Under the pieces are notes generated by a model. The model made no database searches, was not told where the DNA came from, and saw nothing but the letters and a program-made list of their open reading frames with translations. A stretch of 46,380 nucleotides of DNA from Pseudarthrobacter sp. Its GTDB lineage: Bacteria > Actinomycetota > Actinomycetes > Actinomycetales > Micrococcaceae. Of this stretch, positions 35,499 to 43,473 are shown in pieces. Location: assembly GCA_031178005.1 (NCBI GenBank), contig JAPSJV010000014.1:22041-68420 (forward strand), given 5' to 3'. Numbering within the stretch: position 1 is the stretch's first letter; every line of letters begins with the position of its first letter. The translations under genes were made by a program, and so were the position numbers.

Positions 35499-37985
35499 AT
35501 GTCCCTTATTCGCGCACTCAGCAAGGACCTTGAGGCACGCAGCGATGATTCACTGCGTGCGCTGTTGGCTGCGCGCCCGGACCTGATGTCCCCGGGTGTT
35601 CCGGATTTCAGCGCCCTGGCCGCACGGGCCAGCGGCCGCGTCAGCGTCCAGCGGGCACTGGAACGGCTGAACCGGCCGCAGATGCAGGTCCTGGAAACGC
35701 TCCATCTGTGCACCAACACGGACACGGGGCACAGCGCGTCTGCAGCCACACTAAAAAAGTTCATTGCCGGGTCCACGCTGTCCGCGGTCGAACGGCTCTT
35801 GGCTTCGCTGGAGGACCTGGCCCTGGCACACCGTGCCGATCCGCCGCACGGCACGCCCAACGGCCGCCACCGTTTCTACCTCCCCGTGGCGTGCCTGAAG
35901 GACGTCCTGGGCATCTACCCGGCCGGGCTGGGCCGAAGCTATACGGAACTGGTCCGGCTGCAGCCTGCCTTCGCCCAGCGCGCCGTCCCAGTGGTCACCG
36001 AACTCCGCCAGGCGAAGGCGGATATTCCCCCCGCAACCACCCCCATGGAAGCCGCGCTGGCGCTCCAGCACTGGACATCTTCCCCCGAGGCCCTCGCCGG
36101 CATCCTCGCCGGAGCACCGGAACGCACGACGGCGTTGCTCGCCAAATTCGGCGACTGGGCCATGGGTGCCGTCCCCCAGGCACAACGGAAAGTTTCCGTC
36201 CTCCACGAGGGGTCCGACGTCGGGCCCGTTGACTGGCTGTTGGCCCGCGGGCTGCTGGTGGCCCTGGACGCGGCCCACGTGGAATTGCCGCACAGCGTGG
36301 GGCTGGCTCTTCGCGGCGGAGCGATCATTAATGATTTCAGCCTGGAGCCCCCCGTTCCGAAGCTGGGCACCACCAGCGCCATGCGCCGCCGGAATGCGGC
36401 CTTGGGCGCCATAGGCGAGACCCTGCGGCTGGTCACCGAACTGCTGTTCGTCGTCCGCGACCAGCCCTTGGTTACGCTGCGCAGTGGTGGTGTCGGGGTG
36501 CGGGAGGTCAGGCGGCTGGCAGAGTCCCTTCGCGTGGAGCCGCACCAGGCCGCCCTGCTGACAGAGCTGGCTGCGCTGGCCGGACTGCTGCGGCTTGACG
36601 TGGACAGCTCCGCCTGGGTCCAGCCACCGCAGCTGGAATGGTTGTCCCTGCCCCGCCAGGAACAGTGGTTGTGGCTCGCGAGCGCCTGGCTGGGCAGCGA
36701 GCGCGTTCCATCCCTGGTGGGCCAGCCGCTCCAGGGCGGAGCCGCAGGGTCGGGACGCAGCGGCGCCGCAACTTCATCCGGAACCGTTAATGCGCTCTCC
36801 GCGGAGGCGCAGCGCCCGGACGCTCCCTTGGTACGGAAACGGATCCTTGAAATCCTGAACGAGCTCACAAAGGAGTACGCCGGCCAGACTGACGGCGGAT
36901 CACCGGCATCGGATGACGCCTCCGCTCCCGTGCTGGACGCCTCAGCTGTCCTGGAGCGGGCGGCCTGGACCCAGCCACGGATGTCCCGCCGGTTCAGTTC
37001 CCTGGTGCGGGGCGTGTTGGCGGAGGCCGAGCTCCTGGGCCTGATGGGGTCCGGGGCCTTGAGCCAACTGGGCAGCGCAATTGCCGACGACGCCCCCGAG
37101 GCCGCTCTTGAACTGTTGGGCGAACACCTTCCGGCGGCACTGAACCATGTTCTGCTGCAGGCTGACCTGACGGCAGTGGCGCCCGGATACCTCACTCCGG
37201 AAGTGAGCGCCGGGCTGTTGCAGATGGCAGATGCCGAGGGACAGGGGCCGGCAACTATTTACCGATTCTCTGTTGCATCGGTCCGCCGCGCCCTCGATGC
37301 CGGCCTGGACGCACCGGCCATGCTGGCATTCCTTCGTGAACATTCGGCCACTCCTGTGCCGCAGCCTCTGGAGTACCTGGTCCAGGACACCGCCACCCGG
37401 TATGGCCGGCTGCGGGTTGGCGCGGCATCCAGCTTCATCCAAAGCGAGGACGAGGCCACCATCCTGGAACTCCTTCGTAATCCCCGATTGTCAGGCCTGG
37501 CGCTGGCGCAGCTGGCACCTACGGTACTGGTCTCGGCGTCGGCTCCGCGCGAAACAGCGGAAGCGCTGCGCGGGGCGGGCCTCTCGCCCGCGGTAGAGGA
37601 CAGCGGGCCTGCTTCCGTGGTCAGGCTTCGCCGTACGACGGCGGCACCCGGCGTGGTGAGGCCGGTCTACTCAGCCCCCGGTACAGCTCCGGCCCCGGCG
37701 GACGTCGATGCGCAGCTTGCGGTGCTTCGGCAGCACACAACCATTGCTACCGGGGAAGCTGCCACCCAGCTTGGCCTGGAAGCCCTGCAGAAGGCCATCA
37801 GGCTGAAACAACGGGTCACCATGAACGTGGTGGACGGGTTGGGGAATGCCGCCCTGGAAACGGTTGTTCCACTATCAGTCAACGGTGGCAGGATCCGGGT
37901 GTTCGATCCGGTCAAGGAAACGGAACGGGTAGTTTCGGTGCATCGTGTGATCGACGTGGAACCGGCAGAAGACTGGTCTCCGTGA
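35499..37985 (+). CDS. Large protein with an XPB/Ssl2-like N-terminal domain and a WYL-like C-terminus
   Basis: 828 aa from the ATG at 35499 (MSLIRALSKDLEARSDDSL). No helicase motif is present. Residues about 545-690 resemble the N-terminal domain of the XPB protein encoded next: RALDAGLDAPAMLAFLREHS, then the TRYGRLRVGAAS block (compare AGLDAEKVLDALLKYS and MSRYGRLRLEKD there). The last 80 residues (AIRLKQRVTMNVVDGLGNAA, then INGGRIRVFDP-like and VSVHRVIDVEP) resemble a WYL ligand-binding fold. The N-terminal 500 residues are helical, Leu/Ala-rich repeats. It is 49 bp before XPB and probably cotranscribed. A regulator or partner of XPB is a reasonable inference. Confidence 0.88.
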   Translation: MSLIRALSKDLEARSDDSLRALLAARPDLMSPGVPDFSALAARASGRVSVQRALERLNRPQMQVLETLHLCTNTDTGHSASAATLKKFIAGSTLSAVERLLASLEDLALAHRADPPHGTPNGRHRFYLPVACLKDVLGIYPAGLGRSYTELVRLQPAFAQRAVPVVTELRQAKADIPPATTPMEAALALQHWTSSPEALAGILAGAPERTTALLAKFGDWAMGAVPQAQRKVSVLHEGSDVGPVDWLLARGLLVALDAAHVELPHSVGLALRGGAIINDFSLEPPVPKLGTTSAMRRRNAALGAIGETLRLVTELLFVVRDQPLVTLRSGGVGVREVRRLAESLRVEPHQAALLTELAALAGLLRLDVDSSAWVQPPQLEWLSLPRQEQWLWLASAWLGSERVPSLVGQPLQGGAAGSGRSGAATSSGTVNALSAEAQRPDAPLVRKRILEILNELTKEYAGQTDGGSPASDDASAPVLDASAVLERAAWTQPRMSRRFSSLVRGVLAEAELLGLMGSGALSQLGSAIADDAPEAALELLGEHLPAALNHVLLQADLTAVAPGYLTPEVSAGLLQMADAEGQGPATIYRFSVASVRRALDAGLDAPAMLAFLREHSATPVPQPLEYLVQDTATRYGRLRVGAASSFIQSEDEATILELLRNPRLSGLALAQLAPTVLVSASAPRETAEALRGAGLSPAVEDSGPASVVRLRRTTAAPGVVRPVYSAPGTAPAPADVDAQLAVLRQHTTIATGEAATQLGLEALQKAIRLKQRVTMNVVDGLGNAALETVVPLSVNGGRIRVFDPVKETERVVSVHRVIDVEPAEDWSP

Positions 37986-38034
37986 ACAAGGCATACGCCT
38001 TCCCCGCAACTTTCCGGCAGGAACGCAGAAACAG

Positions 38035-39681
38035 ATGAACGACGGCCCCCTGATTGTCCAAAGTGACAAGACCATCCTTCTTGAGGTGGACCATGTGCAA
38101 GCCACCGAGGCCCGGCATGCCATCGCCGCCTTCGCCGAGCTCGAGCGCGCACCGGAACACATCCACAGCTACCGGCTGACACCGCTGGGGCTGTGGAACG
38201 CCCGGGCCGCTGGCCTGGACGCAGAGAAGGTCCTGGACGCCTTGCTCAAGTATTCCCGGTTCCCCGTGCCGCATTCCCTGTTGATCGACATCGAGGAAAC
38301 GATGTCCCGGTACGGGCGGTTGCGCCTGGAAAAGGACCCGCAGCACGGACTCGTGATGCGCACCGACGACTACCCGGTCCTGGAAGAAGTCATCCGGGCC
38401 AAGAAGATCCAGCCGCTCCTGGGCCCACGGATCGACGGTGAAACCATCGTGGTGCAGTCCTCCCAGCGGGGCCAACTGAAGCAGCAACTGTTGAAGATCG
38501 GCTGGCCCGCGGAGGATCTCGCCGGGTACGTGGACGGCACCCCGCACCTGATTGCCCTCAACGAGGACGGCTGGGCGCTGCGCCCCTACCAGAAGCTGGC
38601 CGTGGAAAACTTCTGGGCCGGCGGCAGCGGCGTCGTCGTACTGCCCTGTGGTGCCGGGAAAACCCTGGTGGGCGCCGCCGCCATGGCCACGGGTTCCACC
38701 ACCACGCTGATCCTGGTCACCAATACGGTGTCCGCCAGGCAGTGGAAGGATGAGCTGCTGAAGCGGACCAGCCTGACGGAGAACGAGATCGGTGAATATT
38801 CCGGTTCCGTCAAGGAAGTCCGCCCCGTCACCATTGCCACATACCAGGTCCTCACTACCAAGCGGGGCGGCATCTATCCACACCTGGAGCTGGTGGACGG
38901 CCACGATTGGGGCCTCATCGTCTATGACGAGGTCCACTTGCTGCCGGCACCTATTTTCCGGATGACGGCGGACCTGCAGGCCCGCCGCCGGCTGGGCCTT
39001 ACCGCCACCTTGGTCCGCGAGGACGGCCGCGAAGGCGAGGTCTTCAGCCTGATTGGTCCGAAGCGCTACGACGCTCCCTGGAAGGACATCGAGGCGCAAG
39101 GCTACATCGCCCCTGCTGACTGCGTGGAAGTCCGGGTGGACCTGCCCCGGGACGAGCGGGTGGCATATGCCATGGCCGAGGATGCGGACAAGTACCGGTT
39201 GTGCTCCACGTCTGAAACCAAGACGAACGTGGTGGAGGAACTGGTGGCCCTGCACGCCGGCGAACAGCTGCTGGTGATCGGCCAATACATCGACCAGTTG
39301 GACGAGCTGGGCCAACGGCTCAATGCACCGGTCATCAAGGGCGATACCCCGGTCAAAGAACGCCAGCGCCTGTTCGCGGCATTCCGCGCCGGCGAGGTCC
39401 AGGTGCTGGTGGTTTCCAAGGTGGCCAACTTCTCCATCGACCTTCCGGAGGCCTCGGTGGCCATCCAGGTGTCCGGTTCGTTTGGATCCCGCCAGGAGGA
39501 GGCCCAGCGGTTGGGCCGCCTGCTGCGGCCCAAGAAGGACGGCCGTGCCGCCCGTTTCTACTCGCTGGTGGCCCGGGACACCCTGGACCAGGACTTCGCT
39601 GCCAAGCGCCAGCGTTTCCTGGCCGAACAGGGTTACGCCTACCGGATCATGGACGCCAAGGACGCTGGCACCGCAGCCTGA
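38035..39681 (+). CDS. XPB-type superfamily 2 DNA repair helicase
   Basis: 548 aa, the size of bacterial XPB. A 3'-5' DNA helicase/translocase. An N-terminal XPB/Ssl2 domain (about 1-130) precedes the helicase core. Motifs: LRPYQ (Q-like), Walker A PCGAGKT (204-210), ATYQVLTTKR, DEVH box (298-301), GLTATLVREDGRE (motif III with the RED loop used in XPB for damage verification), and QVSGSFGSRQEEAQRLGRLLR (motif VI). Eukaryotic XPB works in TFIIH; bacterial homologues unwind DNA in vitro, and their role in the cell is not settled. The large preceding protein shares its N-terminal domain. Confidence 0.95.
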   Translation: MNDGPLIVQSDKTILLEVDHVQATEARHAIAAFAELERAPEHIHSYRLTPLGLWNARAAGLDAEKVLDALLKYSRFPVPHSLLIDIEETMSRYGRLRLEKDPQHGLVMRTDDYPVLEEVIRAKKIQPLLGPRIDGETIVVQSSQRGQLKQQLLKIGWPAEDLAGYVDGTPHLIALNEDGWALRPYQKLAVENFWAGGSGVVVLPCGAGKTLVGAAAMATGSTTTLILVTNTVSARQWKDELLKRTSLTENEIGEYSGSVKEVRPVTIATYQVLTTKRGGIYPHLELVDGHDWGLIVYDEVHLLPAPIFRMTADLQARRRLGLTATLVREDGREGEVFSLIGPKRYDAPWKDIEAQGYIAPADCVEVRVDLPRDERVAYAMAEDADKYRLCSTSETKTNVVEELVALHAGEQLLVIGQYIDQLDELGQRLNAPVIKGDTPVKERQRLFAAFRAGEVQVLVVSKVANFSIDLPEASVAIQVSGSFGSRQEEAQRLGRLLRPKKDGRAARFYSLVARDTLDQDFAAKRQRFLAEQGYAYRIMDAKDAGTAA

Positions 39682-39719
39682 GAGCCTCCAAACCAAACAC
39701 ACATGTGGCGTCCAGAAAA

Positions 39720-39736
39720 CTCCCAGATACTGGGAG
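39720..39736. promoter_or_regulatory. 7-bp palindrome upstream of the response-regulator gene
   Basis: CTCCCAG-ATA-CTGGGAG, a perfect inverted repeat 12 bases before the ATG. It could be an operator for autoregulation or part of a weak terminator after the XPB gene. No T-run follows, which favours the former. Confidence 0.45.
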
Positions 39737-39748
39737 CATGATGGGTGT

Positions 39749-40459
39749 ATGAACAAAAATGGCCCTGAAGCCCGGCTGCTGGTGGTTGACGACGAACCGA
39801 ACATCCGTGAGCTGCTGTCCACGTCGCTGCGGTTTGCAGGGTTCGAGGTGGTGTCCGCCGCGAACGGCCGCGACGCCCTCGCCGCCGTCGAGGAACACGC
39901 ACCCGACCTCGCTGTCCTGGACGTGATGCTGCCGGATATGGACGGTTTCACTGTCACCCGCAGGTTGCGCGCGGCCGGGAAGCACTTCCCTGTGCTCTTC
40001 TTGACAGCGAAGGACGACACCGAGGACAAGGTCACCGGCCTGACCGTGGGCGGCGACGACTACGTCACCAAACCGTTCAGCCTCGACGAAGTAGTGGCCC
40101 GCATCCGTGCCGTGCTGCGCCGGACCCAGCCACTGATTGACGACGACGCCGTCATCAAGGTGGGCGACCTGGAGCTCGACGACGACGCCCACGAGGTGCG
40201 CCGCGGCGGTACCGTGATCGAGCTGTCGCCCACGGAATTCAAGCTGCTGCGGTACCTGATGCTCAACCCCAACAGAGTTCTGTCCAAGGCCCAGATCCTG
40301 GACCATGTGTGGGAATACGACTTTAATGGCGACGCCTCGATTGTGGAGTCCTACATCTCCTACCTGCGACGCAAAGTGGATATCGATCCCGATGCCCCGG
40401 CGCTGATCCAGACCAAGCGCGGCGTCGGATACGTCCTGCGGACCGCGGAGAAGCGCTGA
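39749..40459 (+). CDS. OmpR/PhoB-family response regulator (PhoP-like)
   Basis: 236 aa from the ATG at 39749. The receiver domain has D14-D15, the phospho-acceptor D58 (LAVLDVMLPDMDGF), T86 and K108 (VTKPF). The C-terminal winged helix ends TKRGVGYVLRT. The N-terminus (PEARLLVVDDEPNIRELLS) is close to what I recall of mycobacterial PhoP, hence the tentative label. It is followed two bases after the stop by its kinase gene, so they form one operon. The palindrome just upstream may be a self-binding site. Confidence 0.94.
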   Translation: MNKNGPEARLLVVDDEPNIRELLSTSLRFAGFEVVSAANGRDALAAVEEHAPDLAVLDVMLPDMDGFTVTRRLRAAGKHFPVLFLTAKDDTEDKVTGLTVGGDDYVTKPFSLDEVVARIRAVLRRTQPLIDDDAVIKVGDLELDDDAHEVRRGGTVIELSPTEFKLLRYLMLNPNRVLSKAQILDHVWEYDFNGDASIVESYISYLRRKVDIDPDAPALIQTKRGVGYVLRTAEKR

Positions 40460-40461
40460 CC

Positions 40462-41892
40462 TTGTTTGCACGGTGGAAAGCGGCCCCGCTGAGATCCCAG
40501 CTGGTGGCCATCATCATGGCGCTCCTGGCAATGGCCCTCACTGTGACCGGCGCGGGAACCTTGACCATGCTCCACACCTACCTCGTCGAACAGGTGGATC
40601 AGAAGCTGGACGCCGCCGTGAAAGCCGCCAGCTCCCAAGGCTCATTCGAACAACTGCAGACCGCCAACCCGTGGGTTCCAACCGACTATTCGCTCCTGGT
40701 TGCCATCCCTGGCCAGAGGCCCGTTCCTTTCGGCCGCGCCACCGCCAACTATCCCGACATCACCAGCATCAGCGTCGACGAAGCCCGGCGCCGGGCGGCC
40801 GAGCCGTTCCAGGTCGGTGGCACGGACGGCCGGAACTGGCGGGTCGTGGCGGTGGAGGTCACCACCACGGACACCAAGTCCGCAGTTGTGGTGATCGGTT
40901 TGCCGCTGCAGTCCGTGGATGATGCGATGAGTCACGCCGCCCTGGTGATTACCGGCGTCGGGCTGTTGACCCTGCTGTTGGCGTCACTGACGGCGAGCTG
41001 GACGGTATCCCGGTCCTTCAGGCCGCTGGTGAGAGTCGAGAAGACCGCCGCAGCCATCGCCGCCGGGGACTTGTCCCGCCGTGTGGAGATCGAAAACCCT
41101 GGCACGGAGGTGGGCCGGTTGGGCGAATCGCTTAATGCCATGCTGGAACACATCGAAGCGGCCTTCGCCGCCCGGCAGGCCTCGGAGGGCCGGATGCGCC
41201 GCTTCGCCGCGGATGCGTCCCATGAACTCCGGACGCCGCTGGTCACCATCCGCGGTTTCTCTGAGCTGTACCGGCACGGCGCCCTGGCCACCGAGGAAGA
41301 CGTTTCCACCGCCATGGGTCGGATCGAAAGTGAAGCGAAGCGGATGGGATCGCTGGTGGAGGATCTGCTGCTGCTTGCCCGGCTGGACGAGCAGAGGCCC
41401 CTGCAGCACAAACCCGTGGACCTGCAGTTGCTGGCCAATGATGCCGTGGTGGACAGCCAGGCCAGCGACAGGACACGGAGCATCACCATGGCAGGGCTCG
41501 ACGGCGCCGCTCCCGCTCCCGCACCCGTCCTGGGCGATGAGGCCAAGCTTCGCCAGGTGGTGGGCAACCTGGTGGGGAATGCGCTGCGATACACCCCTGA
41601 CGGCTCGCCCATTGAGATTGCCGTGGGTACCCGCACCGCTGACGACGGCGGTACCGCCTCGGTGATCGAGGTACGCGACCACGGGCCCGGCCTCGACGAC
41701 GTGGAGGCCGGAAAGGTCTTCGAGCGCTTCTACAGGGCGGATACGTCCCGTACCCGGGAAACCGGTGGCAGCGGCCTGGGGCTGGCCATCGTCGCGGCCG
41801 TTGTTGGGTCACACGCCGGATCAGTCCGGGTCCGCCCTACGCCCGGCGGCGGAGCCACGTTTGTGGTCAGCCTCCCGGCACGGCAGGACTAA
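40462..41892 (+). CDS. Sensor histidine kinase (PhoR-like)
   Basis: 476 aa starting with TTG (MFARWKAAPLRSQL), preceded by GGAG. Two membrane helices (about 12-37 and 160-180) flank an extracytoplasmic sensor domain of about 120 residues. Then HAMP (SRSFRPLVRVEKTAAAIAAG), HisKA with the phospho-histidine H254 (DASHELRTPL), and HATPase with NLVGNALRYTP, DHGPGL and GGSGLGLAIV. Partner of the preceding response regulator. The signal sensed is not predictable. Confidence 0.95.
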   Translation: MFARWKAAPLRSQLVAIIMALLAMALTVTGAGTLTMLHTYLVEQVDQKLDAAVKAASSQGSFEQLQTANPWVPTDYSLLVAIPGQRPVPFGRATANYPDITSISVDEARRRAAEPFQVGGTDGRNWRVVAVEVTTTDTKSAVVVIGLPLQSVDDAMSHAALVITGVGLLTLLLASLTASWTVSRSFRPLVRVEKTAAAIAAGDLSRRVEIENPGTEVGRLGESLNAMLEHIEAAFAARQASEGRMRRFAADASHELRTPLVTIRGFSELYRHGALATEEDVSTAMGRIESEAKRMGSLVEDLLLLARLDEQRPLQHKPVDLQLLANDAVVDSQASDRTRSITMAGLDGAAPAPAPVLGDEAKLRQVVGNLVGNALRYTPDGSPIEIAVGTRTADDGGTASVIEVRDHGPGLDDVEAGKVFERFYRADTSRTRETGGSGLGLAIVAAVVGSHAGSVRVRPTPGGGATFVVSLPARQD

Positions 41893-42036
41893 CGGAGTTA
41901 TCCACATATAACGGCAGGCCGTGGCGGCCGGATGCCTGCCCTCCGTAGGCTCGGTTCTGCGGGCCCGGACTTCCCCGGACCTGCAACACCGGATTCCGTA
42001 CGCCGCTGCGGAAAGCCCTGTAGAAAGAGGCCCGCC

Positions 42037-42324
42037 ATGAGCATCATCTCCGTTGACACCGAACTCCTGCAGCTTAAGTCAGCCAATGTCCGCTCCACCA
42101 TTGAGCGCATCAGCGCAGACGTCCAGGCCATGAAACGTGGGCTGGACGAACTCCAGGGAACGTGGCGTGGCACCGCGGCCACCAACTTCCAGGCCCTGGT
42201 AACGGACTGGACCCTCACACAGGGGCGGGTGGAAGCATCGCTGTCGTCCATCAATACCGCCCTGGCCACCGCCGCCATGAGCTATTCACAGACGGAACAG
42301 GGCAACACCCAGCGTTTCAGCTGA
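42037..42324 (+). CDS. WXG100 family (ESAT-6-like) protein
   Basis: 95 aa from the ATG at 42037, with AAAGAGG seven bases upstream. It is a small all-helical protein with the hairpin-turn motif W43-R44-G45 (LQGTWRGTAATNF) and the usual size for type VII secretion substrates. No EccC or other ESX component, nor a second WXG100, is encoded within the window. It is 145 bp after the histidine kinase and convergent with the RNase HI gene (13 bp gap). No toxin domain is attached. Confidence 0.92.
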   Translation: MSIISVDTELLQLKSANVRSTIERISADVQAMKRGLDELQGTWRGTAATNFQALVTDWTLTQGRVEASLSSINTALATAAMSYSQTEQGNTQRFS

Positions 42325-42337
42325 ATGGAGCGCCCCA

Positions 42338-43321
42338 CTAAACCTCCGGAGTGCCCTGATGGAAACGGAGCCGCCATTGCGCCCCGTCCAGGACCCAGAG
42401 GGAGCTGCGCAGCGTAGAGCCTGCCCTGGAGTAGCTTCGGTACGTCAGCAGGACAGCGCTGGTGCCGATGCGGTCCGCCCCGAGCATATCCAGCCGGAGT
42501 TTCTCCCCCGGGTCTTCCTCAAGCTCCATCACGATCGCGTCCTTGGTCCACATCCGGCCCGATGCGCCAATCTCCACAAAGTCCGGGTGCAACAACACGC
42601 CGGTCCGCCCAATGTCCGCACGGACTTCCGGCAGGAGCAGTTCGCGCTCCAAGGCTTCCACCACGTCCTCGGGCTTGTCCTCGAGCGATGCCAGGCCGGC
42701 CGCCGTTTCGCGCTCCAGTTCACTGAAGAGATCATCCCCGTAAGGTTCAACAGCCGGCGGCGCCTGGCGGGCAGACGTTGCCGGACCGGATACCGACGCT
42801 GCGGGACGACGGACGGGCTCTCCTGATACGGCAGGCTGCACGCCGGAAGGCGTCAATCCGGGGAAGCCCGGTCCACGCCGCGGCTCGATCCCCTGTTGGT
42901 AGGCAGTAGCGGCCGCCCGGGCCCGCTCGTCGGCAGCCTCGTTGAGGTCGTGGCCGGCATGGCCTTTCACCCATTCGAACCTGTACTTCCGTCCGGCCAG
43001 CGCCCGATCAATGTCCTGGAGCATCTCAACGTTCAATACAGGCTTGCCGTCAGCCTTCCGCCAGCCCTTGCGTTTCCAGCCGGGCATCCATTTGGTCACC
43101 GAATTGATGACGTACTGGCTGTCGCACAGGATGTGCAGCTCTTCCTCCGGCACGTGCGCTGTGGCCCGGAACAGATCCAGCACAGCCATCAGTTCGCCCT
43201 GGTTGTTGGTTCCGTGCGGCCAGCCGCCGGCTCGCCAACAATTGTCATCCACGTACCAGGCCCATCCGGCAGGACCGGGGTTTCCCAAAGCCGAACCGTC
43301 GGCTGCTGCTGTAATCGTCAC
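42338..43321 (-). CDS. RNase HI fused to a C-terminal NTF2-like (DUF4440) domain
   Basis: 327 aa, twice the size of RNase HI. Residues 1-140 form RNase HI with the catalytic set D8 (AADGSALGNPGPAG), E43 (NNQGELMAV), D67 (LCDSQYVINSV) and D131 (NEAADERAR), plus H124, so it should cut RNA in RNA-DNA hybrids. A proline-rich linker (about 145-205) joins it to a C-terminal NTF2-like region (LEREL LLPEVRADIG, then GRMWTKDAIV and LTYRSYSRAG). The C-terminal role is unknown. It is divergent from the sugar-binding protein gene. Confidence 0.92.
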   Translation of the reverse strand: MTITAAADGSALGNPGPAGWAWYVDDNCWRAGGWPHGTNNQGELMAVLDLFRATAHVPEEELHILCDSQYVINSVTKWMPGWKRKGWRKADGKPVLNVEMLQDIDRALAGRKYRFEWVKGHAGHDLNEAADERARAAATAYQQGIEPRRGPGFPGLTPSGVQPAVSGEPVRRPAASVSGPATSARQAPPAVEPYGDDLFSELERETAAGLASLEDKPEDVVEALERELLLPEVRADIGRTGVLLHPDFVEIGASGRMWTKDAIVMELEEDPGEKLRLDMLGADRIGTSAVLLTYRSYSRAGSTLRSSLWVLDGAQWRLRFHQGTPEV

Positions 43322-43358
43322 CGGTCCATCCTGCCAGATCGGCGCGACACGTCACCGC

Positions 43359-43439
43359 AAGAAACCGTTTACCTGGATCTCTTGACGCCACCTCCTCCTG
43401 GCGGCAGAATCGAAATCCGCGCGAGAAAGCGTTTTCTCG
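43359..43439 (+). promoter_or_regulatory. Promoter with two LacI-type operators upstream of the sugar-binding protein gene
   Basis: TTGACG (43382-43387), 17 bp and CAGAAT (43405-43410) form a good promoter. CGAGAAAGCGTTTTCTCG (43422-43439) is a near-perfect palindrome with the central CG typical of LacI-family operators, right after the predicted start. A weaker site, AAGAAACCGTTTACC (43359-43373), lies ahead of the -35. The pair suggests repression by a LacI-family protein, possibly encoded elsewhere. Confidence 0.75.
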
Positions 43440-43473
43440 TTACTTGTCATCACCGTCAGGAAGGTACACATCA

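Noticed and set aside
41898..41906. Perfect DnaA-box sequence TTATCCACA after the histidine kinase gene
   Set aside because: A single box, no cluster, no dnaA/dnaN/gidA neighbours; most likely part of the promoter region of the WXG100 gene or chance.
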